Of a DNA stretch of 64,000 bases, positions 34,753-42,527 are shown in pieces. Within the stretch, counting starts at the first letter, position 1. Every line of letters begins with the position of its first letter. A model generated the notes under the pieces. It searched no databases. It worked only from the letters and a program-made list of their open reading frames with translations, and had not been told where the DNA came from. Location of the stretch: NCBI RefSeq assembly GCF_000770675.1, contig NZ_AVBG01000005.1, positions 62,001 through 126,000 on the forward strand. Reading direction: 5' to 3'. Position numbers and translations under genes: made by a program. Source of the stretch: Pontibacillus chungwhensis BH030062. GTDB taxonomy: Bacteria; Bacillota; Bacilli; Bacillales; BH030062.

Positions 34753-36033
34753 ATGGATCAAAAGGAGCTCATTTTTCAGACTGAGGATATACATAAAGCG
34801 ACAGAGTTTATTAGCTCGAAGCTTGATAAACCAGTCATTGTTGAAAGTAAAAACTTTGAATTAATCGCATATAGTTCTTCATTTGAAGAATTTGACCAAA
34901 CTCAACAGAAGACGATTCTGTCTAAGAAATGTCCCGTTTTTATTATTGATCGTTTGAAGAAAGAGGGAATCGTCCAAAAAGTAGAAAGTAAACCAGAGCC
35001 TATTCGCATAGAACCGATTGAGGAACTTGGCTTTTACCAGCGCATTGTAATTGCTGCAAAACACTTAGGTCACACGATGGGGTACATTTGGGTGCAAGAG
35101 TCCACGTCTTTATTAAAAGAAGAAGACCTGGTGTTTTTAGAGGAAATTACATCGCATATCGGGAAACTGATTTACGATGCTTATTCACGAGTCAATGTAA
35201 AAGAGGGGCGTAAGGATGAATTATTGTGGAAACTTATCCATCATGAGTATGGGAGCGAGACGCAATTCAGACATGATTCAAAACAAGTGAAGCTAAAGTT
35301 GCCTGAGAGGTGTGCGGTATTAATCTTCTCCATAACTGACCCGCAACACAATGAGCTGTTAGGAACGTTAAAGGATCTAGTGATCCACTCTCCTTTACGA
35401 CAGGATATTCAGTTCTTAAAGACAGAATTTCAAATTGTAATGTTTGTTCATGGGAGAGCGAGTGACCCGTTTAGTGCGACAGATACAGGGAGAGCGTTTA
35501 TTGAAGAAGTGAAACAGTCTCTTGATGGTGACTCTTTTTATTACTTCATGATTGGTCTTGGAAAAGAATATACGAAGTTAATAGATGTAAGAAAGAGTTT
35601 CTTAGAAGCCCTTGAGGTCATTGAAACGGCTAACTTTATTGAACCAAGGCCAGAAACCATGCCAAGAGAATTTGCTAAGTTAGGAGTTTACAGATACTTG
35701 GCTACTCTCTATGAGAAGAATAGTTCTGAGGATTATTTCAGTGAAGACCTTCTTGTATTAATGAAAAAAGATACCGAGGGACAGACCAACTTGTTGGAAA
35801 CCCTTGAGGTGTATTTGGCCAATAATGGGAAAGGAAAGCAAACAGCATCAGAATTGTTTATCCATCCAAATACGTTGAACTATCGATTAAAGCAAATATT
35901 AGATCTAACAAATATCAATTTACAAGATTTCAATATGAAAAGCTATTTATACACAGAACTGCTTCTCTTAAATAATGTACCTGGTTACTATAAACGATAT
36001 CGGGAAGCCATTTCAGTTCATTTGAAAGAATAA
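34753..36033 (+). CDS. putR: PucR-family activator, probable proline regulator
   Basis: The 426-residue protein has an N-terminal sensor region (about 1-145), a central PucR-like region and a C-terminal helix-turn-helix (about 365-410) with NGKGKQTASELFIHPNTLNYRLKQI. In B. subtilis the PucR-family protein PutR activates putBCP in response to proline. Its position beside putB-putC suggests the same job, which remains an inference. A GGTAAGGG site precedes the ATG. Confidence 0.82.
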   Translation: MDQKELIFQTEDIHKATEFISSKLDKPVIVESKNFELIAYSSSFEEFDQTQQKTILSKKCPVFIIDRLKKEGIVQKVESKPEPIRIEPIEELGFYQRIVIAAKHLGHTMGYIWVQESTSLLKEEDLVFLEEITSHIGKLIYDAYSRVNVKEGRKDELLWKLIHHEYGSETQFRHDSKQVKLKLPERCAVLIFSITDPQHNELLGTLKDLVIHSPLRQDIQFLKTEFQIVMFVHGRASDPFSATDTGRAFIEEVKQSLDGDSFYYFMIGLGKEYTKLIDVRKSFLEALEVIETANFIEPRPETMPREFAKLGVYRYLATLYEKNSSEDYFSEDLLVLMKKDTEGQTNLLETLEVYLANNGKGKQTASELFIHPNTLNYRLKQILDLTNINLQDFNMKSYLYTELLLLNNVPGYYKRYREAISVHLKE

Positions 36034-36065
36034 AGAAGCGGATGCAAATAAGCATCCGCTTCTTT
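36032..36065 (+). terminator. Terminator of putR
   Basis: AAAGAAGCGGATGC pairs with GCATCCGCTTCTTT across a 6-nt loop and is immediately after the stop codon. Confidence 0.85.
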
Positions 36066-36129
36066 ATTGACTAGTAAACCCAGTAAAGGGACAGGAGTGA
36101 TGGTTCAATTACTGAGGTTCTGACATGAA

Positions 36130-36675
36130 TCAAGCGCGATAGGACTCGAGTAATTCTAAGGCCCATTCGCACCATTCTACATACATTTTTGCATATCTTT
36201 TCCCAAATTCAGAAGTTAAATAGCTGCCAATTTCAAGGTAACTAGGGTAATCTTGTTCTCCGTAATGTTCTAGCTGCCATTGAGACGTTCCTGCTAGTAT
36301 AGCTTTTTCTCTCGCTAGTATTCTTTCTAAGAGAGTGACGGCTTCTTCTACAGAGATCGCTTGAAAGGCAGAAGCACGAAGGAGAAATTCATCTTTTATC
36401 TTGGCAGGTTTAACAGCTTCTTCCATCATCCATTCAATTAATCGTTTTTCACCCTTATGGGTAATCGAATATAGTTTCTTGTTTGGGCTTCCTTCCTGGA
36501 CAATCGTTTCATATGTGACGAGCTCCTCATCACGCATCTTATTTAATTCTTGGTAGACCTGAGAATGTGTGGAATTCCAAAAATAAATGTGCTGTGTCTT
36601 AAATGTGCTATGTAAGTCATAGCCTGAATGCGGACCCTTAGTCAACAATCCGAGAAGGGCATATCGTATAGCCAC
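36130..36675 (-). CDS. PadR-family transcriptional regulator
   Basis: The 181-residue protein begins with the PadR winged helix (about 1-85; AILGLL-like YALLGLLTKGPHSGYDL and QVYQELNKMRDEELV) followed by the C-terminal dimerisation helices (about 90-178). The start codon is GTG behind AGGGAGATG. PadR repressors usually sense aromatic or antimicrobial compounds and control exporters or decarboxylases. No clear target lies nearby. Confidence 0.88.
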   Translation of the reverse strand: MAIRYALLGLLTKGPHSGYDLHSTFKTQHIYFWNSTHSQVYQELNKMRDEELVTYETIVQEGSPNKKLYSITHKGEKRLIEWMMEEAVKPAKIKDEFLLRASAFQAISVEEAVTLLERILAREKAILAGTSQWQLEHYGEQDYPSYLEIGSYLTSEFGKRYAKMYVEWCEWALELLESYRA

Positions 36676-36759
36676 AGTCTACATCTCCCTTTACTCAACT
36701 TGCTAGTTTTATTATACGCTACATTACTAAAAGGGAAAACGGAAGCATGTGCTATGGAT

Positions 36760-36786
36760 GTTTATCATTGCCAATTAGGAGGGAAT
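36760..36786 (+). promoter_or_regulatory. Sigma-B-like promoter of the 79-aa protein gene
   Basis: GTTTAT and GGGAAT are 15 bp apart, compared with the consensus GTTTAA-N12-15-GGGWAW. It ends 35 bp upstream of the ATG. Confidence 0.5.
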
Positions 36787-36821
36787 GGGAATACCAATAA
36801 TAAACATAAGGAGGAATAAGC

Positions 36822-37061
36822 ATGGCTGAAAAACGATTAAGTGAACTAGTACAAGGAGAAAATTATTCTGCACAGGAGTTAGATAGTTTTGTGTCAACGA
36901 CAGATGCTGTACTTCTATCCACCAATGAGAATCAACTATTCACAGAACCAGAGCGAGAATACAAGGTAACTGGTGAATTCGCAGGCTTCTTTGAGCATTC
37001 CTCTGAAGATGGGGAGAAATACTTCCGAAATAAAAAAGCATACATTGTGGAGAAAGTATAA
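36822..37061 (+). CDS. Hypothetical 79-residue protein, likely general-stress gene
   Basis: A small acidic protein without membrane segments or cysteines; I do not recognise a family. It has an excellent AAGGAGG site, its own terminator and a sigma-B-like promoter, so it is very likely a real gene. The C-terminal half (YKVTGEFAGFFEHSSEDGEKYF) could be a small beta fold, but that is a guess. Confidence 0.75.
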   Translation: MAEKRLSELVQGENYSAQELDSFVSTTDAVLLSTNENQLFTEPEREYKVTGEFAGFFEHSSEDGEKYFRNKKAYIVEKV

Positions 37062-37084
37062 AGAAGTTAATAGAAACCAATGAT

Positions 37085-37121
37085 AAAAAGGACTTAATCT
37101 ATTCAGGTTAAGTCCTTTTTT
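37085..37121 (+). terminator. Terminator of the 79-aa protein gene
   Basis: AAAAAGGACTTAA pairs with TTAAGTCCTTTTT across about 10 nt. Confidence 0.85.
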
Positions 37122-37166
37122 AGGTATAATAGATCTTCCGATTATATTAGTAAGGGAGGTAGCGGG

Positions 37167-37877
37167 ATGGCCGGGAGACAGAATCGAGTTCCTTACTATC
37201 TTCAAGTTAAGCACAGTATTATTGAGAATATTAAAAACCAAAGTTGGAAACCTGGAGAAAAGATTCCATCAGAGAATCAGCTCATGCAACAACATCAAGT
37301 AAGCCGCTCTACTATTCGTCAAGCAATTAGTCAGTTAGCCCAGGAAGGAATCCTTGAAACAAAACGAGGAAAGTCCACTACTGTTAAGAAGAAACCTTCC
37401 GATCACGTTAAGAACCCAGGAGTTATTCAAACAGAGAAAGGCTCCGAGTTTAGTGTTCATTTAATAAGAACTGTACATGGTAAGAAAATGGACTTCGCGA
37501 AGAAGATGTTAGGTTTAACAGAAGAACAGTCGGTATATATGTACGAGCGTCTTCGTTTAGCTGATGGCATTCCAATTGCCTTTCAACAATTATTCGTTCC
37601 AGAACACATTGTTGAGGCACTTACAGATGAGGACTTATTGGTATTTGATTTCCACTCCCATCTAGAAGAAATAGGGGTGATTGCGAGTTATTCTAAAGAT
37701 TACGTATCAGCTTCTCTGGCGAATACATATGAGGCTGACTTCTTAGGTGTAGTAGCAGGAGACCCCTTAGTTGATCTGACAAGAATTACACTGGGAATTG
37801 ATCAGTCTCCTCTTGAATATTGTAGAACCAAATATTTGCCTTCTTATTTTGATTTTACTGTAGAAACGAGAGGATAA
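37167..37877 (+). CDS. GntR-family (HutC subfamily) regulator
   Basis: The 236-residue protein has an N-terminal winged helix (about 8-75; KPGEKIPSENQLMQQHQVSRSTIRQAISQL) and a HutC/UTRA effector domain (about 95-230). GGGAGGT precedes the ATG. It lies directly upstream of an orphan betaine-binding lipoprotein. A 37-bp palindrome in the gap between them is a candidate operator. The effector is unknown. Confidence 0.9.
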   Translation: MAGRQNRVPYYLQVKHSIIENIKNQSWKPGEKIPSENQLMQQHQVSRSTIRQAISQLAQEGILETKRGKSTTVKKKPSDHVKNPGVIQTEKGSEFSVHLIRTVHGKKMDFAKKMLGLTEEQSVYMYERLRLADGIPIAFQQLFVPEHIVEALTDEDLLVFDFHSHLEEIGVIASYSKDYVSASLANTYEADFLGVVAGDPLVDLTRITLGIDQSPLEYCRTKYLPSYFDFTVETRG

Positions 37878-37910
37878 CACTTTAGTCATCAGGGCTGAAG
37901 TGTTTTTTTA
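37876..37910 (+). terminator. Weak terminator after the GntR gene
   Basis: AACACTT pairs with AAGTGTT across a long loop and is followed by seven Ts. Confidence 0.55.
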
Positions 37911-38041
37911 TGGCATAAATTTTTTGAATGTCTGTGTGAAAACACAAAGGCTGAAGTTCGCAACAAAACGGCTCATACTCATGGATGCAGAACACTGCTG
38001 GAAAAGGAAGAGAATGGATATAACTTGCATGATATTTACGT

Positions 38042-38080
38042 TACATGTTAGTATAAGTTTTGTGGTTATACGAACATGTA
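38042..38080. promoter_or_regulatory. 39-bp palindrome upstream of the betaine-binding gene
   Basis: Arms TACATGTTAGTATAA and TTATACGAACATGTA match at 14 of 15 positions around a 9-bp spacer. No T tract follows, so it is a DNA operator candidate rather than a terminator. The adjacent GntR regulator is the natural suspect. Confidence 0.6.
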
Positions 38081-38147
38081 TGTTTCTTACATAATAACTG
38101 CATACATATCTAGTAAACTATTAAATTAAACTTGGGGGAATAGACGC

Positions 38148-39032
38148 ATGAAAGCATTAAAAAGAATCCTACCGGCGCTTTTTATCGGAATGTTACTTGT
38201 TCTGGCCGGGTGTGGAGATAGTTCTGGTTCTGAAGAAGGATCTGATGAATCGAATAAAACAATTGAGCTTGGTTTAAATAACTGGGCAGAGAACGTGGCT
38301 GTATCAAATATGTGGAAAGTCATTTTAGAAGATGAAGGCTACACAGTTAACTTAAATATGACGGAGAAAGGTCCTTTATACCAAGCTTTGAAATCAGATG
38401 ATTTGGACCTTGCTTTAGAGGTTTGGTTACCACATACGGATAAGCCATTCTATGAAGATTACAAAAACGATGTAGATTTCCATAAAGACCAAACTTGGTT
38501 TGATGGTACGATCTTAGGACTTGCTGTACCTAGTTATGTAGATGTGAACAGTATTGAAGAACTAAATGAAAATAAAGAGATGTTTGAAGATGGTAAAATT
38601 TACGGAATTGATGCAGGATCAAGTCTTATGGGCTTAACAGAAGATGTTATCAAAGAATATGATTTAGAATATTCTACTGCCGCTTCTTCTGGTCCTGCGA
38701 TGACGACTCAACTGGGAGAGTCTATTCGTAAAGAGGAACCGATCCTTGTAACACTGTGGAAGCCTCACTGGGTATTTGCAGAATATGATGTTAAATTCTT
38801 AGAAGACCCGAAGAACGTTTATGGGGATGAAGAGAATATTAGCTGGATGTCTCGTCAAGGTTTCACAGAAGATTACCCTGAAGTAACAGAATATATTAAT
38901 ACATGGAAGATGAATGATGAGCAATTAGGTAGCTTAATGAATATGGTAAAAGAAGCTGAATCTCCTGCTGAGGGTGCTCAGAAATGGGTAGATGAAAACG
39001 GTGATCTTATAAACGAATGGTTAGGAAAATAA
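38148..39032 (+). CDS. Glycine betaine/choline-type ABC transporter binding lipoprotein (OpuAC-like)
   Basis: The 294-residue protein has lipobox LAGC (Cys22), an acidic Ser/Glu linker and an OpuAC-type binding fold with LGLNNWAENVAVSNMWKVIL, LALEVWLPHT and ITLWKPHWVF-like TLWKPHWVFAEYD. The tryptophans are those expected to cage a quaternary ammonium group. No permease or ATPase gene is adjacent, so it must use a transporter encoded elsewhere or act as an alternative receptor. A role in osmoprotectant uptake is inferred. Confidence 0.85.
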   Translation: MKALKRILPALFIGMLLVLAGCGDSSGSEEGSDESNKTIELGLNNWAENVAVSNMWKVILEDEGYTVNLNMTEKGPLYQALKSDDLDLALEVWLPHTDKPFYEDYKNDVDFHKDQTWFDGTILGLAVPSYVDVNSIEELNENKEMFEDGKIYGIDAGSSLMGLTEDVIKEYDLEYSTAASSGPAMTTQLGESIRKEEPILVTLWKPHWVFAEYDVKFLEDPKNVYGDEENISWMSRQGFTEDYPEVTEYINTWKMNDEQLGSLMNMVKEAESPAEGAQKWVDENGDLINEWLGK

Positions 39033-39043
39033 TCATACACTAT

Positions 39044-39079
39044 AAAAAAAGGACTTTCCGTGAAGGGAAGTCCTTTTTT
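39044..39079. terminator. Bidirectional terminator after the betaine-binding gene
   Basis: AAAAAAAGGACTT pairs with AAGTCCTTTTTT; A and T tracts serve both the lipoprotein gene and the convergent Pmp3 gene. Confidence 0.85.
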
Positions 39080-39083
39080 GCGG

Positions 39084-39269
39084 TTATACAGCAGTGCCAT
39101 ATTTTTTCGCCCGCTTATCATCTTTATGGTCTTTTACGACGAGAACTGCATGTATTGCACCTGGTATAACGCCAAGTATGGTTAGTAATAGGTTAATTAT
39201 TGCTTGAAAAGGCTTGCCTACAAATAGTACGGCAATAGGTGGCAATAAAATAGCTAGTAGGTATAACAT
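39084..39269 (-). CDS. Pmp3/YqaE-family small membrane protein
   Basis: The 61-residue protein has two hydrophobic segments with the Pmp3 pattern AILLPPIAVLF and LTILGVIPGAIHAVLVV, then a short charged tail. Family members occur in salt- and cold-stressed plants, yeast and bacteria and affect membrane potential. A sigma-B-like promoter lies upstream, fitting a stress role. Confidence 0.85.
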   Translation of the reverse strand: MLYLLAILLPPIAVLFVGKPFQAIINLLLTILGVIPGAIHAVLVVKDHKDDKRAKKYGTAV

Positions 39270-39313
39270 GATTTACCCTCCTGAATGGAATGTCTTGCAA
39301 TTTATTAAGTATA

Positions 39314-39338
39314 TTACCCGCTGTCCACAAAGTTAATC
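39314..39338 (-). promoter_or_regulatory. Sigma-B-like promoter of the Pmp3 gene
   Basis: On the minus strand GATTAA and GGGTAA are 13 bp apart, about 45 bp upstream of the start codon. Confidence 0.55.
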
Positions 39339-39450
39339 TAACCAGTTTATGATAAGAACTTGTAATTTAATAGGTTTTAACTTACTTCTTTACGGTTACA
39401 TAAATAGTACGCAGAAACTTAAGTAGCCCGATAAGGAGTGAAGTTTAATT

Positions 39451-40254
39451 ATGACATTACAAAAAGACTTAAAGAAACTAGAGAATTTCTACACAGAAAA
39501 ACCTCACCGAGTACTAACCATGTACTTAAATACAGACTTAGCTGACCGAGAACAACAAGGCGGCGAGTGGAAGATTCATTTCAAAAATGGAATGAATAAC
39601 TTTGAACACTACCTTCAGGAGAGCGGAGATAAAGATGAATTGAAGAATTTCCGCAGTCTAAAAGAGCAGTTAGAAACATATGTAACAGATTATGAGCGAA
39701 ATCTTTCTAAAAGCTTAATTGTATTCGCATCAACGGATGGCCAACTTTGGCACGCTCAACCTATTCAAATGCCAGTAAAAACAGAATTTTTCTGGGAAGA
39801 AGCACCTGTATTGGATCAGTTAAGAGAACTGAACAATGAATTCCCTAAAACAGGCGTTGTGCTAGTTCAGCAAAATGATGTGAAAGTTATTGAAGCGGAA
39901 CTAGGTGCTGTAGATGATGTGAAGTACTATGAACTAGACCTTAATACAGAAGACTGGCGTCTACACACTGGCCCACACCAGGCTCAAGCCTCTATGGGGT
40001 CAGGAGGTAAGAACCCAGGCAAAGAGAAGTTTGAAGATCGATATCGTGCGAATCAACAACGCTGGTATAAGAGCCTTGCTCCGACGCTAGACAAGTTAGC
40101 TAAAGATGGCCAATGGCAACGTATTTATCTAGTCGGAAACCAAGATGAAACTGATGAGATTCAAGCTCATATGAATAAACCAATTGATGAGCATGTACCA
40201 AAGAACCTATTGGAACATGAAGAAACACAAGTTCTTAACGAAGTGGTTTTATAA
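39451..40254 (+). CDS. Bacterial eRF1-like release-factor homologue (VLRF1/aeRF1 type)
   Basis: The 267-residue cytosolic protein resembles the bacterial members of the archaeal/eukaryotic release-factor-1 superfamily, annotated as VLRF1-type aeRF1. An N-terminal region (RVLTMYLNTDLADREQQGGEW) leads to the Pelota/eRF1-like beta-alpha domain with TGVVLVQQNDVKVIEAELG. A basic Gly-Arg-rich stretch (about 180-205) and a C-terminal region (RIYLVGNQDETDEIQ) follow. The family is proposed, not proven, to act at ribosomes. The gene is monocistronic behind AAGGAGTG. Confidence 0.72.
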   Translation: MTLQKDLKKLENFYTEKPHRVLTMYLNTDLADREQQGGEWKIHFKNGMNNFEHYLQESGDKDELKNFRSLKEQLETYVTDYERNLSKSLIVFASTDGQLWHAQPIQMPVKTEFFWEEAPVLDQLRELNNEFPKTGVVLVQQNDVKVIEAELGAVDDVKYYELDLNTEDWRLHTGPHQAQASMGSGGKNPGKEKFEDRYRANQQRWYKSLAPTLDKLAKDGQWQRIYLVGNQDETDEIQAHMNKPIDEHVPKNLLEHEETQVLNEVVL

Positions 40255-40261
40255 AAAAGGG

Positions 40262-40300
40262 AAAACTCTGCAACATTGAGTTGCAGAGTTTTTCTTTTTT
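40262..40300 (+). terminator. Terminator of the eRF1-like gene
   Basis: AAAACTCTGCAAC pairs with GTTGCAGAGTTTT around a 5-nt loop, followed by T-rich sequence. Confidence 0.88.
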
Positions 40301-40423
40301 TCTATACATAATAATAACCGGAAGCAGTACGGCTTCTAATAATAGGAACTTGCACCTTTCTTAAATAAATCTCGAAAATATGATAAAATAATAATTACAA
40401 ATTTGAGCTTTAAGGAGAATAAG

Positions 40424-40729
40424 ATGTATATCGTTGACTCTACTGTAGTTGTTCCTGAGGAAAAAGCAGATGAATTAATTGAAATCTACCAAAACCGTTC
40501 AAGAAGCGTCGATCAATGGGAAGGTTTTCGCTCTTTTCAACTTCTCCAAAACGACAAAAAGCCTGGTGAATTAACGGTTCATATGGAATGGGAATCTAAG
40601 GCTCATTATATGAAGTGGGCAACAAGTGAAGAATTTCAAAAAATACACGAGCTCGAGAAAAATTATCCGGATAAAGCACTCGCGAATATTCCCCCAAAAG
40701 TTAAGAAATTCAAAGTGGTGGCAGAATGA
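40424..40729 (+). CDS. ABM-domain protein (heme-oxygenase/monooxygenase-like fold)
   Basis: The 101-residue protein has the antibiotic-biosynthesis-monooxygenase (ABM) ferredoxin-like fold shared with IsdG/HmoA heme-degrading enzymes: MYIVDSTVVVPEEKADELIEIYQNR, then VDQWEGFRSFQLLQN and HMEWESKAHYMKWATSEEF. The start at 40424 follows AAGGAG. Its stop overlaps the next start (ATGA), so it heads a coupled operon with the helical, B12-binding and STAS genes. Whether it binds heme is not settled. Confidence 0.8.
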   Translation: MYIVDSTVVVPEEKADELIEIYQNRSRSVDQWEGFRSFQLLQNDKKPGELTVHMEWESKAHYMKWATSEEFQKIHELEKNYPDKALANIPPKVKKFKVVAE

Positions 40730-41085
40730 AGGCTTCAGAGAGGGAGAAGGTCGTTGAGCAAGTCGTTCATGAAATTTATGAAGCTTATCCGTTCTTATGG
40801 GAACGTTTCGGTGAAAATGGACATAAGCGAACAACAGAAGATAATTATCACCATTTAGACCACCTCTCTACAACTTATAACATGGGCGAGGAACAGTTTT
40901 TTATGGATTATACGAAGTGGCTACAAACGGTTTTAACGAGCCGTAATGTAGGCACAGAGCTGATTATTGATAATTATGAACGTTTGTACCGACATTTGGA
41001 TAAGCTTGAGGACCAAGAAGAAAGCAATGCGTATAAGGATTATTTGACGAGCGGTATTCAATTTTTAAAAGCAACGAATGAGTAA
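40726..41085 (+). CDS. Helical 119-residue protein of the B12-STAS operon
   Basis: I do not assign a firm family. The protein looks all-helical, with a histidine-rich DNYHHLDHLST segment and aromatic-rich FFMDYTKWLQ. From memory, similar helical segments precede the B12-binding domain in longer Bacillus proteins, so this may be a separately encoded N-terminal domain of the next gene product. Translation is coupled by ATGA overlap and lacks a strong ribosome site of its own. Confidence 0.7.
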   Translation: MKASEREKVVEQVVHEIYEAYPFLWERFGENGHKRTTEDNYHHLDHLSTTYNMGEEQFFMDYTKWLQTVLTSRNVGTELIIDNYERLYRHLDKLEDQEESNAYKDYLTSGIQFLKATNE

Positions 41086-41096
41086 GGGGTGAGGAG

Positions 41097-41744
41097 ATGG
41101 ACGATTTTTCTAAGCTTGCAAAGTTATTTCTTGAAGGAAATGAAGATGATGCCATTCATTATTTGTCTCAGATGGGGCCAACTCCTAATCGTCTTCATTT
41201 GTATGAGCAATTCCTTACTCCAACTATGTACCATATAGGAGATCTATGGGAACGAAACGAAATTTCAGTTGCTGATGAGCACTTAGCTACAGCAGTATGT
41301 GATTTTGTTTTATCTCAATTGGACAGCATGGAAAAACGTAAGGTTGAAAAAGGCACTAGTAAAGCGCTATTATTTGGGATTGAAGAGGAACAACATTATT
41401 TAGGTTTGAAAATGGTAGCTTCTACGTTCAGAGAGTATGGATGGGATGTACGATACCTCGGTCCTAATTTGCCTTTAGATCATGCACTTACCCAAGTGAA
41501 TCGATACAAACCTGATGTTATTGGAGTATCTGCTGCTTTGTCATACCGCCTACCTGTCTTGAAAGATGTTATTGAACATCTGATTCATCTTGATTGGTCA
41601 CCCACGGTGTTAATAGGGGGGAGAATGGCGAAGGAGTATGATTTAAGTTCATTTGCATCAGATCAGGTGGTTGTAATGAAAGACTTACACCAGTTAGAAG
41701 CATGGATAGAGGGGAATGAAGAAGACATTAATGCGACAAGTTAA
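41097..41744 (+). CDS. Cobalamin-binding protein, CarH-like photoreceptor module
   Basis: The 215-residue protein has a four-helix B12 cap (about 5-80) and a Rossmann-like B12 domain (about 88-205). The cap has Trp51-x9-Glu61-His62, the signature of adenosylcobalamin photoreceptors such as CarH. The B12 domain has Glu98-x-His100-x-x-Gly103, an E variant of DxHxxG, so His100 can be the lower ligand. The residue after Trp51 is Glu52, where T. thermophilus CarH has its light-state ligand His132 as I recall. No DNA-binding domain is attached, so output must pass through a partner. GTGAGGAG precedes the ATG. Confidence 0.85.
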   Translation: MDDFSKLAKLFLEGNEDDAIHYLSQMGPTPNRLHLYEQFLTPTMYHIGDLWERNEISVADEHLATAVCDFVLSQLDSMEKRKVEKGTSKALLFGIEEEQHYLGLKMVASTFREYGWDVRYLGPNLPLDHALTQVNRYKPDVIGVSAALSYRLPVLKDVIEHLIHLDWSPTVLIGGRMAKEYDLSSFASDQVVVMKDLHQLEAWIEGNEEDINATS

Positions 41745-42486
41745 CAATCAATTTCCAGCCCCCTGTCTAACCATAAACAAAAAATACACGATTCTTGAAT
41801 ACACGCAAGAAGCGAGTGAGATGTTTCATCTGACTCCTTCTTTATGGGAAATCATAGAAGAAGGCAGTCATACAAAAGTAAAAGAGTGGATTGTGCCTTC
41901 TGAGCCTAAGGCTAAAGTAGAGATTAATATGATTACAGCTTCTAAACAAGTTGTACTGGTTGATCTTTATGTGAAATGGACGAATGATTTACAAGCAGAA
42001 TTGATGATCTTCCCTAAAGAAGGTCAGAATCAGCACGTTTCAAAAATGTTAGATCGCCTGCAGACTCGGTTAAATGAAACGAATTTCGAATTGTTACAGG
42101 AAAAGGAAAAATTAGAGGATGCCATTCATGAAAATAATAAATTATCCGCCCCATTCATTCACCTTTCTGAAGACACGTCCTTAATACCTTTGTTTGGTGA
42201 TATATCAGAAGAAAAACTGTTAACGATAAAAGATCAAGTCCTTTCAAATGCCCATTCTCATGAAACTGACTGTTTGTTATTTGATTTTACAGCTGTAGGT
42301 GAAATACACCAAGAAGGAATCTACGTCCTGAAAGACCTCTTCACTAGTCTCCTTTACATGGGGAAGCAGGTCGTAATCGTAGGTATTAAACCGGTACAAG
42401 CACAACGTTTGCATCATTTAAAAATTCGATTTAATTTATCTTTCGTTACTTCATTACAAGAAGCCATTCATCGATTCGGCGCGTAA
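41716..42486 (+). CDS. PAS-like/STAS protein, stressosome RsbR-like
   Basis: The 256-residue protein has an N-terminal PAS-like part (about 12-95), a coiled coil (about 108-140, with NETNFELLQEKEKLEDAI) and a C-terminal STAS domain (about 165-250, with DCLLFDFTAVGEIHQEG and VVIVGIKPVQAQRLHHLKI). This is the layout of RsbR paralogues and YtvA. The positions of the RsbR phospho-threonines seem to be non-threonine here (GEIHQEG and VGIKP). It overlaps the B12 gene by up to 29 bp. A second start at 41731 with GAAGAAG upstream is equally possible. Confidence 0.8.
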   Translation: MKKTLMRQVNNQFPAPCLTINKKYTILEYTQEASEMFHLTPSLWEIIEEGSHTKVKEWIVPSEPKAKVEINMITASKQVVLVDLYVKWTNDLQAELMIFPKEGQNQHVSKMLDRLQTRLNETNFELLQEKEKLEDAIHENNKLSAPFIHLSEDTSLIPLFGDISEEKLLTIKDQVLSNAHSHETDCLLFDFTAVGEIHQEGIYVLKDLFTSLLYMGKQVVIVGIKPVQAQRLHHLKIRFNLSFVTSLQEAIHRFGA

Positions 42487-42489
42487 TGA

Positions 42490-42527
42490 GAGCCTTTTTT
42501 CTATCTAAGAAAAAAGGCTTATTTTTA
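42490..42527 (+). terminator. Terminator of the B12-STAS operon
   Basis: AGCCTTTTTTCT pairs with AGAAAAAAGGCT and is followed by TTATTTTT. Confidence 0.85.

Noticed and set aside
39390-39420. Sigma-B-like promoter before the eRF1-like gene (GTTTTA-N14-GGTTAC)
   Set aside because: The -10 part matches only four of six positions; not strong enough to list.
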